The notes beneath the pieces were generated by a model, which saw only the letters and a program-made list of their open reading frames with translations, made no database searches and was not told the DNA's origin. From NCBI GenBank assembly GCA_963712465.1, contig CAVQHY010000008.1, positions 248,001 to 312,000 on the forward strand: a stretch of DNA of 64,000 nt. Direction: 5' to 3'. The stretch is from CAVQHY01 sp963712465. Lineage in GTDB: Bacteria > Actinomycetota > Thermoleophilia > Gaiellales > Gaiellaceae. Positions 22,957-31,405 of this stretch are shown in pieces; within the stretch, counting starts at the first letter, position 1, and every line of letters begins with the position of its first letter. A program made the position numbers and the translations under genes.

Positions 22957-24855
22957 TCAACGGTAGCAAGCGCGATCCTGCGGGCCCGCACCGAAGAACG
23001 CGGCGACGTCGTCCAGATCGGCCACCACCCGGGCAGGTGGAAGCGCCTCCAGGAAGCGCCGGCCGTACGAGCGCGTCCGCAGGCGCGGGTCGAGCACGGC
23101 CACGACGCCCTCGTCCCCGTGGCCGCGGATCAGCCGGCCGAACCCCTGGCGGAGCTGGAGGATCGCCGACGGAACCGCGTACTCGGCGAACCAGTCGCCG
23201 CCACGCCGCGCGATCCGCTCGCACCGGGCCTCGACGAGGGGGTCGCCGGGCGCCGCGAACGGCAGCTTGTCGATCACGAGCAGCGAGAGAGACTCTCCCT
23301 GGACGTCGACGCCCTGCCAGAAGGTCGACGTCGCGAAGAGCACCGAGTCGACCTCGTCCCGGAAGCGCTCGAGCAGCCGCTCGCGCGGGAGATCCCCCTG
23401 ACGCAGCACCGGAAACGGTAGCCGCGGCGAGCACCGCTCGACGAGCTCGTCGAGGGCCCGGTACGAGGAGGTGAGCACCAGCGCCCGCCCGCCCGAGAGC
23501 CGGCAGAGCGCGACGACCTCGTCGGCGAGCGCCGGAAAGTAGCGAGGGGTTCTCGGCTCGGGCAGCTGCCCCGGGACGTAGAGAAGCGCCTGCGAACGGA
23601 AGTCGAACGGTGAGGGGAAGACCTCTTCCCGGGCGTCGTCGAGCCCGAGCCGCTCACGCAGAAACGCGGGCTCCAGGGTGGCCGAGACGAGCACCGCGGT
23701 CGTCGCCCCGCCCCAGAGACGGTCACGGAGGAGCTCGGCGACCTCGACCGGCCCCCAGGCGATCGCGCCCGGCTCGGCCCAGGAGACGCGGGACGGATCG
23801 TCGACGTCCAGACAGGTCTCGACGTCCGAGGCCAGCCGGCGCGCCCGCCTGGCGAGGGTGTCGAGGTCCTCCCCACCTCCGGCGAGCGCTTCACCGAGCC
23901 CGTCGAGAGCGTCGCCGAGCGCGAGGAAGAGATCGGCGCAGCGGTCGAGCTCGTGCGGTCCGAGGCGTCGCCTTCCCCCCTCGGGCTCGACCGCTGCGAT
24001 CGCGGCCACGCCGATGCGATCGACCTCGGCCAGCGGTCGCGCCGGGGGCGCGACCGACGCCTCGCGGCACCCGCGCTCGACGTCGCGGGCGAGCTGGCGG
24101 AGCCCGGTGAGCGACACACGACCTCCGAACCAGCTCGCGGCCGCCTCCTCGAGCCGGTGTGCTTCGTCGAAGACCACCGCATCGTGCTCGGGCAACACGC
24201 CGCCCTCTGGGTTGCGACCTCGCAGCGCGAGATCGGCGAAGTAGAGCGCGTGGTTGGCGATCACGAGCTCGGCCTCGCCCGCACGCTCGCGCGCCCGCTC
24301 CGAGAAGCACGTGGCGGTGAACGGGCACGTTCGCCGCCCGCAGCGGTCAGCACCGACCGCGAGGTCGGCCCAGAGCGTCGGGCTCGGCTCGAACGGGAGC
24401 TCCGCCCGGTCGCCCGTCGCGGTCGTCTCGATCCAGTCGCGAAGCGCCTCGAACTGGTGCCCGTCCTCGGCGGTGCGGAAGAGCCCGCCCGCGGAGCCGC
24501 CGAGCAGCTCCACCCCTTGCAGGCTGCGCCGGCACAGGTAGTTCTGACGGCCCTTGAGGACGGCGACGCGGACATCCCGCCCGAGGGCGGCGGCAGCGGC
24601 CGGGACGTCCTTGGTCAGAAGCTGCTCCTGCAGGGTTTTCGTCGCAGTCGCGACGACGACCCGCTTCCCCGAGGTGAGGGCGGGCACGAGGTACGCGAGG
24701 CTCTTCCCCGTGCCGGTGCCCGCCTCGGCGAGCAGGTGCTCCCCATCGTCGAGGGCCTCGGCGACGGCCGCAGCCAGGGCGCCCTGCTCCGCCCGCGGCT
24801 CGAAGCCGGGGAGCGCGGCCGCGAGCGGGCCGCCGGGTCCGAAGAACGTCTGCAT
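22957..24855 (-). CDS. DinG/XPD-family ATP-dependent DNA helicase
   Basis: 632 residues of a superfamily 2 helicase. Q-like motif EPRAEQGALAAAV, Walker A AEAGTGTGKS, the iron-sulfur domain with four cysteines (NYLC, DRC, RTC, TATC), DEAH box VFDEAHRLEE, and motifs V-VI at the end (QLRQGFGRLIRGHGDEGVVAVLDPR). It unwinds 5'-3' at repair or R-loop structures. The ATG at 24855 (MQTFFGPGGP) is the usual family start. It is just upstream of the DUF3105 gene. Confidence 0.9.
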   Translation of the reverse strand: MQTFFGPGGPLAAALPGFEPRAEQGALAAAVAEALDDGEHLLAEAGTGTGKSLAYLVPALTSGKRVVVATATKTLQEQLLTKDVPAAAAALGRDVRVAVLKGRQNYLCRRSLQGVELLGGSAGGLFRTAEDGHQFEALRDWIETTATGDRAELPFEPSPTLWADLAVGADRCGRRTCPFTATCFSERARERAGEAELVIANHALYFADLALRGRNPEGGVLPEHDAVVFDEAHRLEEAAASWFGGRVSLTGLRQLARDVERGCREASVAPPARPLAEVDRIGVAAIAAVEPEGGRRRLGPHELDRCADLFLALGDALDGLGEALAGGGEDLDTLARRARRLASDVETCLDVDDPSRVSWAEPGAIAWGPVEVAELLRDRLWGGATTAVLVSATLEPAFLRERLGLDDAREEVFPSPFDFRSQALLYVPGQLPEPRTPRYFPALADEVVALCRLSGGRALVLTSSYRALDELVERCSPRLPFPVLRQGDLPRERLLERFRDEVDSVLFATSTFWQGVDVQGESLSLLVIDKLPFAAPGDPLVEARCERIARRGGDWFAEYAVPSAILQLRQGFGRLIRGHGDEGVVAVLDPRLRTRSYGRRFLEALPPARVVADLDDVAAFFGAGPQDRACYR

Positions 24856-25016
24856 CGGGCCGCCGAGCCTAGAGTCTCGTCCGGCCAGCATAGCGAACGA
24901 ATGTTCGCGTCATTGTCGCGAATCCGAGGCGACACTGTTCCAGCGGAGGGCGGGGCTGCCGGAATCCAATCGCGGTCGTGGCTGACCGGAGCCGGGGGTC
25001 CGTACACTGAGCCGGC

Positions 25017-25520
25017 GTGCTCGTCCCCCGCATCGGCGCCGTCATCCTCCTGATCGGCCTCGGCTTCGCTTTCGCCCAGCTCGCCCAGCTGCTGTACGTC
25101 GTGGCCGTGGAGGGGTACTCGAGCTGGATCGGCGTGCTGATCCTGGTGGCACCGACGGGCATCGTCGCGTGTACGAGCGCCGTCCTCGTCCTGCGCCGCG
25201 ACCCGCGCGGCGCAAGGCTCGTCTGGCCGCTAGTCGCGCTCGTGACCGTGACGGCGCTGATCACGTTCCTCGGCCTCCCGCCCGTCGGCCGGTTCCTGGA
25301 CGACTACGAGGAGGCAGCCCTCGCCCGTGGCGTCGATGTGCCGACCTACCGCAGCGAACAGGGCTGGGACGAGCAGCGCTACATCGAGCAGCGAACAGCC
25401 GACGTCCGCAGCCAGGGCGTTCTCGGCGCCGTCGGCGCCGTCGCGCTCTACGCCGTCCTCGTCAGAGCGGGAACCACGCGCCGTCGGCGCACTGCCTCGC
25501 CGGCCCAGAAAGCCGGCTGA
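25017..25520 (+). CDS. Membrane protein of unknown function, 167 aa
   Basis: Four hydrophobic helices: about 5-28, 38-58, 70-90 and 138-154, with a soluble loop of about 45 residues between helices 3 and 4 (DDYEEAALARGVDVPTYRSEQGW). ATG or GTG at 25017; no strong SD. No family recognised. Converges with the PaaK-like gene 9 bases away. Confidence 0.65.
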   Translation: MLVPRIGAVILLIGLGFAFAQLAQLLYVVAVEGYSSWIGVLILVAPTGIVACTSAVLVLRRDPRGARLVWPLVALVTVTALITFLGLPPVGRFLDDYEEAALARGVDVPTYRSEQGWDEQRYIEQRTADVRSQGVLGAVGAVALYAVLVRAGTTRRRRTASPAQKAG

Positions 25521-25529
25521 CCGAGAGCG

Positions 25530-26507
25530 CTACGGCCGGTCCGCAACCGGCCGCACTCGAAGCCCCGTTCGCCCGCACGGGCACTGCTCGGGCACCGCGA
25601 CGGCGATGAACCCCGTGCGGAGGCGTAGAAGCGGTGTCGCATCCCGCTCGAGATGCGTGAGGACGACCTCGCCCTCGCCGCCGTCCCCCGGTCCCACCTC
25701 GGCGCCGGTTTCTGGATCCACGAGCTCGAGCAGGACCGTGCCGCTTCCGAGCACGTGGAGCCCCGAGCGCCGGTCGCACTCGGCCGCGAGCAGGTCGCAG
25801 ACCGCCGGCTCACCCCAGACGAACGAGACGCGCGCACCCCAGACGTCCTCCAGCTCGGCGCGTGGGTCGTTGCCCTGTCGCCGCGCGATCAGCAGCTTCG
25901 AGAGGGCGAGCGCGTGCGGTGACTCGCCCCTGCGTCGAGCCTCGCCGGCGAGCGCAAGCGCTCGCTCGGCGGACGCCAGCAGCACCGTTGGAGCAAGCCG
26001 GGGCCACAGGTCGAGAAGCTTCCGATCGTCGAGGTCGCTGCCGGAGAGAGCGGCCGCGCCGGCCGTCTCGATCGGCCCTGCGCCGGCGGTCAGCAGCACG
26101 TCGAGCACGACATCGCTCGGGCGCAACCCGGAGGCCCAGAGGCTCCGGGCGCCGACCTGGGCCGCGCCGCGGATGTCACGATCCGTGTACGCAGTAACGA
26201 GGGGAACGCCTCCCGGTCCCGAGACGCTGCAGACCCGGACGATCTCGACGGGGTCGGCGCACGCAAGGTCGCCGTAGGGCGGGGATGCGCGCTGGGCTCG
26301 GGCGACCTCGTCGGCAGTCGTACTCGGAACGCCTGTGAGCTCGGTCAGGTCGGCGATGTCGCCAAACCGCTCGAGCCGCGCGGCATGGAACGGCGCGCAG
26401 TCCCTGATCCGGGCAACTTGCTCGGCCAGTCGCTCCTTCTCGAGCTGTCGGAGCCATACCGTCGGCATCGTCTCGACTCGCTCGTCGAACAGACGGGCCC
26501 AGCGCAT
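25530..26507 (-). CDS. PaaK-like adenylate-forming enzyme homologue, short and motif-poor
   Basis: 325 residues resembling phenylacetate-CoA ligase-like proteins: LRQLEKERLAEQVARIRDCAPFHAARL at the N-terminus, VSGPGGVPLVTAYTDRDI where the AMP-binding P-loop should be, VWGEPA, and a C-terminal CPCGRTGLRVRP. The family is normally 400-440 residues with SSGTTG; that loop is replaced and the C-terminal lid domain is missing. Adenylation activity is therefore doubtful, and it may be a degenerate or repurposed copy. Confidence 0.65.
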   Translation of the reverse strand: MRWARLFDERVETMPTVWLRQLEKERLAEQVARIRDCAPFHAARLERFGDIADLTELTGVPSTTADEVARAQRASPPYGDLACADPVEIVRVCSVSGPGGVPLVTAYTDRDIRGAAQVGARSLWASGLRPSDVVLDVLLTAGAGPIETAGAAALSGSDLDDRKLLDLWPRLAPTVLLASAERALALAGEARRRGESPHALALSKLLIARRQGNDPRAELEDVWGARVSFVWGEPAVCDLLAAECDRRSGLHVLGSGTVLLELVDPETGAEVGPGDGGEGEVVLTHLERDATPLLRLRTGFIAVAVPEQCPCGRTGLRVRPVADRP

Positions 26508-26704
26508 GGTCGCGAAGCCTATCCGCGTCGGGAAAAAAGATCGCTCTTTGCGGGAAAGTGACGCGCCGTCGCTTGACCGCCCGCGGCCGTGGCGTCTAGG
26601 CTGCGCGGGCCAAGTCCGGAGAGCCCTCGGGTTCGCCGGATTTGGCGTTTAACGGGACGGTTTGCGTGGCGCCGTCCGACCGCGCTCCTATCGTTCATCG
26701 GTCC

Positions 26705-28072
26705 ATGACCGTGATCGTCGCGCTCCTGCTCGGGTTCGGCGTCGGCGCAACCGGCGTCTGGCTTGCTCTGCGAGCTCGCACGCGGGTGCTCGAGCGAGAG
26801 CTTGGGGATCGTGCTGCCGAGCTCGGCGACGCCCGTACCGACCTGGCGCAGACACGATCGACGCTGGAGCACGAGCGGGCGTCGGCAGCGGAGAAGCTCG
26901 CGCTCGTCGAGCACGCAGAGGCACGACTAGCGGACACATTTCAGGCCCTCTCCGCGGAGGCGCTGCGTACCAATCAAAGCTCGTTCCTCGAGCTCGCGAA
27001 GTCGTCGTTCGACGGCCTGCAGACGCAGGCCCGATCCGACCTCGATCAACGCCACAAGGCCGTCGAGAGCCTCGTCGGGCCGCTCCGCGAGTCGCTTGAG
27101 AAGGTCGACGGGAGGATCCAGCAGCTCGAGGTTGCGCGCAGCCGGGCGTACGGCGACCTGGGCGCGCAGCTACGAACCCTCGCCGAGACGCACGAGAGGC
27201 TCCGCGCGGAGACGGGAAACCTCGTCAACGCCCTCCGTACTCCGGCGGCGCGCGGCCGCTGGGGTGAGATTCAGCTTCGTCGGGTCGTCGAGATGGCGGG
27301 CATGCTGGCGCACTGCGACTTCGACGAGCAGGCGAGCGTGACCGCCGACGAGCGACGCCTGCGGCCCGACCTCGTGGTCAGGCTGCCCGGCGGGAGGAAC
27401 ATCGTCGTCGACGCCAAGGCTCCGCTCCAGGCCTATCTCGAGGCGATCGATGCGCCGGACGAGGCGATGCGCGCCACGAAGCTCGCCGACCACGCGCGCC
27501 AGATCCGCGATCACGTCGCGAAGCTCAGCATGAAGAGCTACTGGGAGCAGTTTCGTCCGACGCCGGAGTTCGTGGTGCTGTTCATCCCCGGCGAGGTCTT
27601 CTACAGCGCCGCGCTCCAACAGGATCCCGGCCTGATCGAGCAGGGCGTCGGGCAGCGTGTCCTGATCGCGACGCCGACGACGCTCATCGGCGTCCTCCTG
27701 GGCGTGGCCCACGGCTGGCACGAGGAGACCGTTGCGCAGAGCGCGCGGGAGGTAAGCGAGCTCGGCCGTGACCTGCACGGCCGCATCGCGACACTCGGCG
27801 ACCACGTGCTCCAGCTCGGCCGCAGGCTCGACGGCGCGGTCCAGGCGTACAACCAGACGGTCGGCTCGCTCGAGCGGCGCGTGCTTCCAGCGGCGCGGCG
27901 CTTCGCCGAGCTCGGCGCGAGCGGGAGCCGCGAGATCCCGACCCTCGAACCGGTTGACAAGACTAGCCAGCTTCCGCAGGCTGCTGAGCTCGTCGGCGAT
28001 CCGAACGAACCGGCGGAGTTCCCCGACACCCGTCGCGAGGCGCCGGCGGGCGACGTGCGCGACGCTGCCTAG
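26705..28072 (+). CDS. rmuC: DNA recombination protein RmuC
   Basis: 455 residues. An N-terminal TM helix (MTVIVALLLGFGVGATGVWL), a long coiled coil to about 170, then the RmuC core with RGRWGEIQLRRVVEMAGM and the nuclease-like strand LVVRLPGGRNIVVDAKAPL, and FIPGEVFYSAALQQDP. RmuC limits inversions at short repeats. Its TAG is the first base set of a CTAGAGGC repeat that recurs elsewhere (see findings). Confidence 0.93.
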   Translation: MTVIVALLLGFGVGATGVWLALRARTRVLERELGDRAAELGDARTDLAQTRSTLEHERASAAEKLALVEHAEARLADTFQALSAEALRTNQSSFLELAKSSFDGLQTQARSDLDQRHKAVESLVGPLRESLEKVDGRIQQLEVARSRAYGDLGAQLRTLAETHERLRAETGNLVNALRTPAARGRWGEIQLRRVVEMAGMLAHCDFDEQASVTADERRLRPDLVVRLPGGRNIVVDAKAPLQAYLEAIDAPDEAMRATKLADHARQIRDHVAKLSMKSYWEQFRPTPEFVVLFIPGEVFYSAALQQDPGLIEQGVGQRVLIATPTTLIGVLLGVAHGWHEETVAQSAREVSELGRDLHGRIATLGDHVLQLGRRLDGAVQAYNQTVGSLERRVLPAARRFAELGASGSREIPTLEPVDKTSQLPQAAELVGDPNEPAEFPDTRREAPAGDVRDAA

Positions 28073-28113
28073 AGGCTCGACGTGAAATGGGCGTGCCTGC
28101 GGGGTGGGCATGC
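28069..28113 (+). repeat. Repeat copy shared with 42320-42362
   Basis: The 43 bases from 28071 (AGAGGCTCGACGTGAAAT...GGGCATGC) match 42320-42362 at 39 of 43 positions. Here only the left half is present: no inverted right arm is found. It includes the end of the rmuC stop codon. Confidence 0.65.
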
Positions 28114-28136
28114 CCCGCAAGTGGGGGTCGGGAGCA

Positions 28137-28306
28137 CTAGGGGTCTGTCCGGAAACCCGGGTGCGTTCGGGACTCGCGCGTAATCGCGCCTGGCAAGGAC
28201 GCAGGAGGCGCCGCTACTGAACCAAGTAACGGCGTCTTCGAGGACGCCGCCAGGCGCGGTTACGCGCCGCCTCCGGGCGGGGCTGGGTTTCCGGACAGAC
28301 CCCTAG
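28137..28306. mobile_element. 170-bp palindromic MITE-like element with 22-bp perfect terminal inverted repeats
   Basis: Bases 28137-28158 (starting CTAGGGGTCTGTCCGG) and 28285-28306 (ending CCGGACAGACCCCTAG) are perfect inverted repeats. Inside, CGCGCGTAATCGCGCCTGGC at about 28176 pairs with the segment at about 28246-28265, and GGCGCCGCTACT pairs with AGTAACGGCGTC around a short central loop. The whole element can therefore fold into one long hairpin. The outermost CTAG on both sides may be a target duplication. No coding capacity. The right end contains the TAG stop of the neighbouring baeRF gene. Confidence 0.75.
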
Positions 28307-29442
28307 AAGCGAAGGAGGGCGGCGATCCCGCCGACGGCGTCGAGGTCAGGCCGTGTGCGTACCGCCCAGACCGTGCCGCCGTGCGAGAGCGTCCGATGGA
28401 CGGCGAGGTCGAGCCCTTCAGAATGCTCGTCCAGCTCCGTCCCGTCGAGTGGACACTTACCGCCGCTCGCGGCAACCCTGCCGCAGGCGGCGCACCGCCA
28501 GGCAGGCCGGTCGACTCCTTCGCGGGCGAGGAGAAGCTCAACCCGACCGTCTGACGTCGCCTCGAGCGTCGCCGCCCAGCCACCCACGGCCCGCCCGTTG
28601 CGACCGGCCTCCTCCTGCCAGCGATCGAGAAGCTTGACCTCCTCGTCGTCGCGCCAGCGATCGAGCACCGGCGTCGCCACGGTGAGCAGCTCGGCCGGCG
28701 AGGCGTGGGCGTCGGCGCTCGTCCACCCGACGATGGCCGCCCGCGTCGCGGCGGAGACGAGCCCCTGGAACTCCGCCCACGTCTCCTCGGAGCACACGAC
28801 GACGGCCTTTGTTCCGTGAAGACGTCGCAGAGCACGATCGAGCTCACCGGCCACGGTCTTCAGATGCTCGCGGGCGAGCTCGTCGACGTGACGCTGCTGG
28901 CGCGCCTGTGCCAGTCCGCCCCGATCGTGACGCCTCGGCTGCTCTTCGAAGCGATCGGCGAGCTCGTCCAGACGGCCGGCACGCAGCTGGTAGAGCTGGC
29001 CCTTCTCCCGGCCGACGACGAGGACGAGTGCGCCTTCCCCACGGCCGACGAGCGGAACGAGCGGGGCGAGGAACAGGTGTCGATCGACCTTGACGGCGTC
29101 ACGCACGGGCTCCGTCAGCGGCAGGGAACGCCAGACGTTGTCGAGCCCGGCGCAGAAGACCGCGAGCCCGTGCGCTCCGTCGCGGTCGAGCTCCTGCACG
29201 ATATGGCCGCGGATGCGCTCGAGATCCTCCCTGAGCCGGAGTCGCTGGTCGTGCGACAGCTCGCGTCGATTCGCGCCGTCTGCCCGCGCCGCCTCGTCGA
29301 GCAGCGAGTTGAGCCGCGCCCGAAGATCGTCACCCTGCGACGCAGCCGGATCGAGGTCGAGGTAGAGGCTGATCGCGCAGCCTTTCACCGCCTCGAAGGC
29401 TGCGAGATCCCTCAACTCGTCCCAGGTAATCGCTCGAGCCAT
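28303..29442 (-). CDS. Bacterial eRF1-like protein (baeRF family)
   Basis: 379 residues. The middle domain (about 130-250) has the eRF1-domain-2/3-like signature of baeRF proteins: VLVVGREKGQLYQLRAGRL, then HDRGGLAQARQQRHVDELAREHL, where GG(L/W)xQ stands at the place of the release-factor GGQ loop. Next is KAVVVCSEETWAEFQGLV. A C-terminal zinc ribbon follows (CAACGRV, GKCPLDG). These proteins are thought to act in ribosome rescue or peptidyl-tRNA cleavage, by analogy with Vms1/eRF1. ATG at 29442 chosen (MARAITWDEL). The stop codon lies inside the palindromic element. Confidence 0.82.
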   Translation of the reverse strand: MARAITWDELRDLAAFEAVKGCAISLYLDLDPAASQGDDLRARLNSLLDEAARADGANRRELSHDQRLRLREDLERIRGHIVQELDRDGAHGLAVFCAGLDNVWRSLPLTEPVRDAVKVDRHLFLAPLVPLVGRGEGALVLVVGREKGQLYQLRAGRLDELADRFEEQPRRHDRGGLAQARQQRHVDELAREHLKTVAGELDRALRRLHGTKAVVVCSEETWAEFQGLVSAATRAAIVGWTSADAHASPAELLTVATPVLDRWRDDEEVKLLDRWQEEAGRNGRAVGGWAATLEATSDGRVELLLAREGVDRPAWRCAACGRVAASGGKCPLDGTELDEHSEGLDLAVHRTLSHGGTVWAVRTRPDLDAVGGIAALLRF

Positions 29443-29494
29443 GGCGCTGTGCACTCAGATCCGCTCCTCGGAACCTACAGGAGCGAGAGGCCGT

Positions 29495-29623
29495 CCCACC
29501 ACCCCACCCCCGCCCTGTCGGGCGCGACCCCGCGTTTCTCCCACCACCCCACCCCCGCCCTGTCGGGCGCGACCCCGCGTTTCTCCCACCACCCCACCCC
29601 CGCCCTGTCGGGCGCGACCCCGC
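29495..29623. repeat. 45-bp tandem repeat, three copies (last one partial)
   Basis: Units start at 29495, 29540 and 29585, identical over their shared length (CCCACCACCCCACCCCCGCC..., with an internal CGCCC-TGTC-GGGCG mini-hairpin). Strongly pyrimidine-rich on the plus strand. It lies between the baeRF and trxB promoters on divergent strands. Confidence 0.9.
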
Positions 29624-29655
29624 GGAAGGATCCGTCCGGTCTGATCGTTCAACTA

Positions 29656-29682
29656 TCTAGAGGCCCGGTCGGGCCTCTATCG
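29656..29682. promoter_or_regulatory. Inverted repeat in the trxB leader
   Basis: AGAGGCCC-GGTC-GGGCCTCT about 25-50 bases upstream of the trxB start. It could be an operator, an RNA hairpin in the leader, or a terminator protecting trxB; it begins with the same CTAGAGGC motif seen at other gene ends in this window. Confidence 0.5.
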
Positions 29683-29704
29683 TTCCACCGTCAGAGAGGT
29701 AGAC

Positions 29705-30676
29705 GTGTCCGATAACGGCGTCCGAGAGCTCATCATCATCGGTGGAGGACCAGCCGGGTACACCGCGGCCCTCTACAGCGCACGAGCGAACCTACGCCCG
29801 CTCGTAGTCGAGGGCTTTCAGTGGGGCGGCCAGCTGATGATCACGAGCGAGGTCGAGAACTACCCTGGCTACCCGGACGGGACGATGGGGCCGAAGATGA
29901 TGGAGGACTTCCGAGCCCAGGCCGCGCGCTTCGGTGCCGAGTACGTCACCGACGACGTGACGAGGGTCGACTTCTCGCGCCAGCCCTTCTCGGTCTGGGT
30001 CGGGGACGTCGAGCATCGTGCCGAAGCGGTCATCGTCGCGACCGGGGCTACCGCGCGACAGCTGGGCCTCGAGTCCGAGCGCATCTGCCAGGGCCGCGGG
30101 TTGTCGTACTGCGCGGTATGCGACGCCGCGTTCTTCGTCGACAAGGACGTCGTCGTCGTCGGTGGAGGCGACTCGGCGATGGAGGAGGCCACGTACCTGA
30201 CCAAGTTCGCCTCGAAGGTGACCGTCGTGCACCGGCGGGACACGTTCCGTGCATCCCCGATCATGGTCGAGCGCGCTCGGTCGAACGAGAAGGTCGAGTT
30301 CGCGCTCGACGCCGTGGTCGAGGAGGTTCTCCAGGACGAGCAGGGCCTCGTCCAGGGCGTCCGCGTCCGCAACCTCAAGACCGAAGAGACGAGCGAGATC
30401 CCGTGCCAGGGCGTGTTCGTCGCGATCGGCCACGACCCGACGACCACCCTGTTCCGTGACCACCTCGAGCTCGACCCGGCCGGGTACATCGTGACGCCCG
30501 GCCGGTCGACGCTCACGAGCATCGAGGGCGTGTTCGCCGCCGGCGACGTCCAGGATCACGTCTACCGCCAGGCCGTCACCGCGGCCGCCTCGGGCTGCAT
30601 GGCTGCGCTCGATGCCGAGCGCTGGCTCGAGGCGCGACGGGACCGTGCCCGCCAGCCGGTCGCAGCACCGGCGTAG
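29705..30676 (+). CDS. trxB: Thioredoxin reductase
   Basis: 323 residues. FAD motif IIGGGPAGYTAALYSARA, redox-active CAVC at C136-C139, NADPH motif VVVGGGDSAMEEATYL with HRRDTFRA, and the C-terminal FAD motif GVFAAGDVQD. It passes electrons from NADPH to thioredoxin. GTG start preceded by GAGAGGTAGAC. No thioredoxin gene is adjacent; the zinc-ribbon/PAS gene follows 50 bases later on the same strand and may be co-transcribed. Confidence 0.96.
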   Translation: MSDNGVRELIIIGGGPAGYTAALYSARANLRPLVVEGFQWGGQLMITSEVENYPGYPDGTMGPKMMEDFRAQAARFGAEYVTDDVTRVDFSRQPFSVWVGDVEHRAEAVIVATGATARQLGLESERICQGRGLSYCAVCDAAFFVDKDVVVVGGGDSAMEEATYLTKFASKVTVVHRRDTFRASPIMVERARSNEKVEFALDAVVEEVLQDEQGLVQGVRVRNLKTEETSEIPCQGVFVAIGHDPTTTLFRDHLELDPAGYIVTPGRSTLTSIEGVFAAGDVQDHVYRQAVTAAASGCMAALDAERWLEARRDRARQPVAAPA

Positions 30677-30726
30677 TGGCCCCGGGACAGCCGAGCATCC
30701 CCGACTCCGCGGCTACGATCCGGACG

Positions 30727-31188
30727 ATGCCCTTCTACATCTGCCCGAACTGCCAACAGCGCTCCGTCGACCACGACGGGCTCGAGGACCTGACCAACGA
30801 GGCCGTCGGCTGCTCCCACTGCGGCTTCGGCTTCCTCTTCGAGTTGATGGACGACTACTACCCGGGGCCCAATACCGGCTTCATCGTCTGTGACCAGGGC
30901 TGTCGCGTTCTCGCCACGGGTCGTGGCGTCTTCGAGCTCACCGGCTTTCGCGAATCCGACGTCCTCGGTCTCGACGTCCTCGACGCGTTCACGCTCGACA
31001 CGGTCGACGGCGCGGATCAGAACCCGGTGCGCATCGCCGTCGAGTGGACCGCCCGCCAGCTCGGCAAGAAGATGACGCTCACGACGCGGGCCGGGATCAC
31101 CAAGGCCGTCACGGCCGACGTCTTCCCTGCCTACGACGAGGACGGCGGCCTCCTCGTCGCGCTCTCGCCCGACGGCGCTCCCGGCTGA
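30727..31188 (+). CDS. Zinc-ribbon plus PAS-like domain protein
   Basis: 153 residues: an N-terminal zinc ribbon (C6-C9, C29-C32) and then a PAS-like fold (TGFIVCDQGCRVLATGRGVFELTGFRESDVLGLDVLDAF, read in two parts). The two cysteines in VCDQGC could be redox-sensitive. With trxB upstream, a redox- or signal-sensing role is plausible (inference). No output domain, so it would have to act through a partner. The ATG at 30727 starts directly before the ribbon. Confidence 0.75.
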   Translation: MPFYICPNCQQRSVDHDGLEDLTNEAVGCSHCGFGFLFELMDDYYPGPNTGFIVCDQGCRVLATGRGVFELTGFRESDVLGLDVLDAFTLDTVDGADQNPVRIAVEWTARQLGKKMTLTTRAGITKAVTADVFPAYDEDGGLLVALSPDGAPG

Positions 31189-31405
31189 CCGGGTCCGCCG
31201 CGTCAGCGCGGTGCCGGGGCCAGGCGTGTACGTGACGGCGCGCGATCCAGCAGGGACGATCTTCGACCCGATGCGGTCTGTAGGCCGGTCGGCGCTCGAG
31301 CCTGTGCCTGCGTTCACCCGGGCTCGGTCTGCTCGACCCGGGGCTCGGGGTCTCCACGGCCGGCGATCCGTCCCGTCGCGTTGCACGATCAGCCGGCCTG
31401 GGTAG

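Noticed and set aside
31109..31405. Short frames between the PAS gene and the coiled-coil gene
   Set aside because: No SD, composition typical of shadow frames, and they overlap the real gene end.
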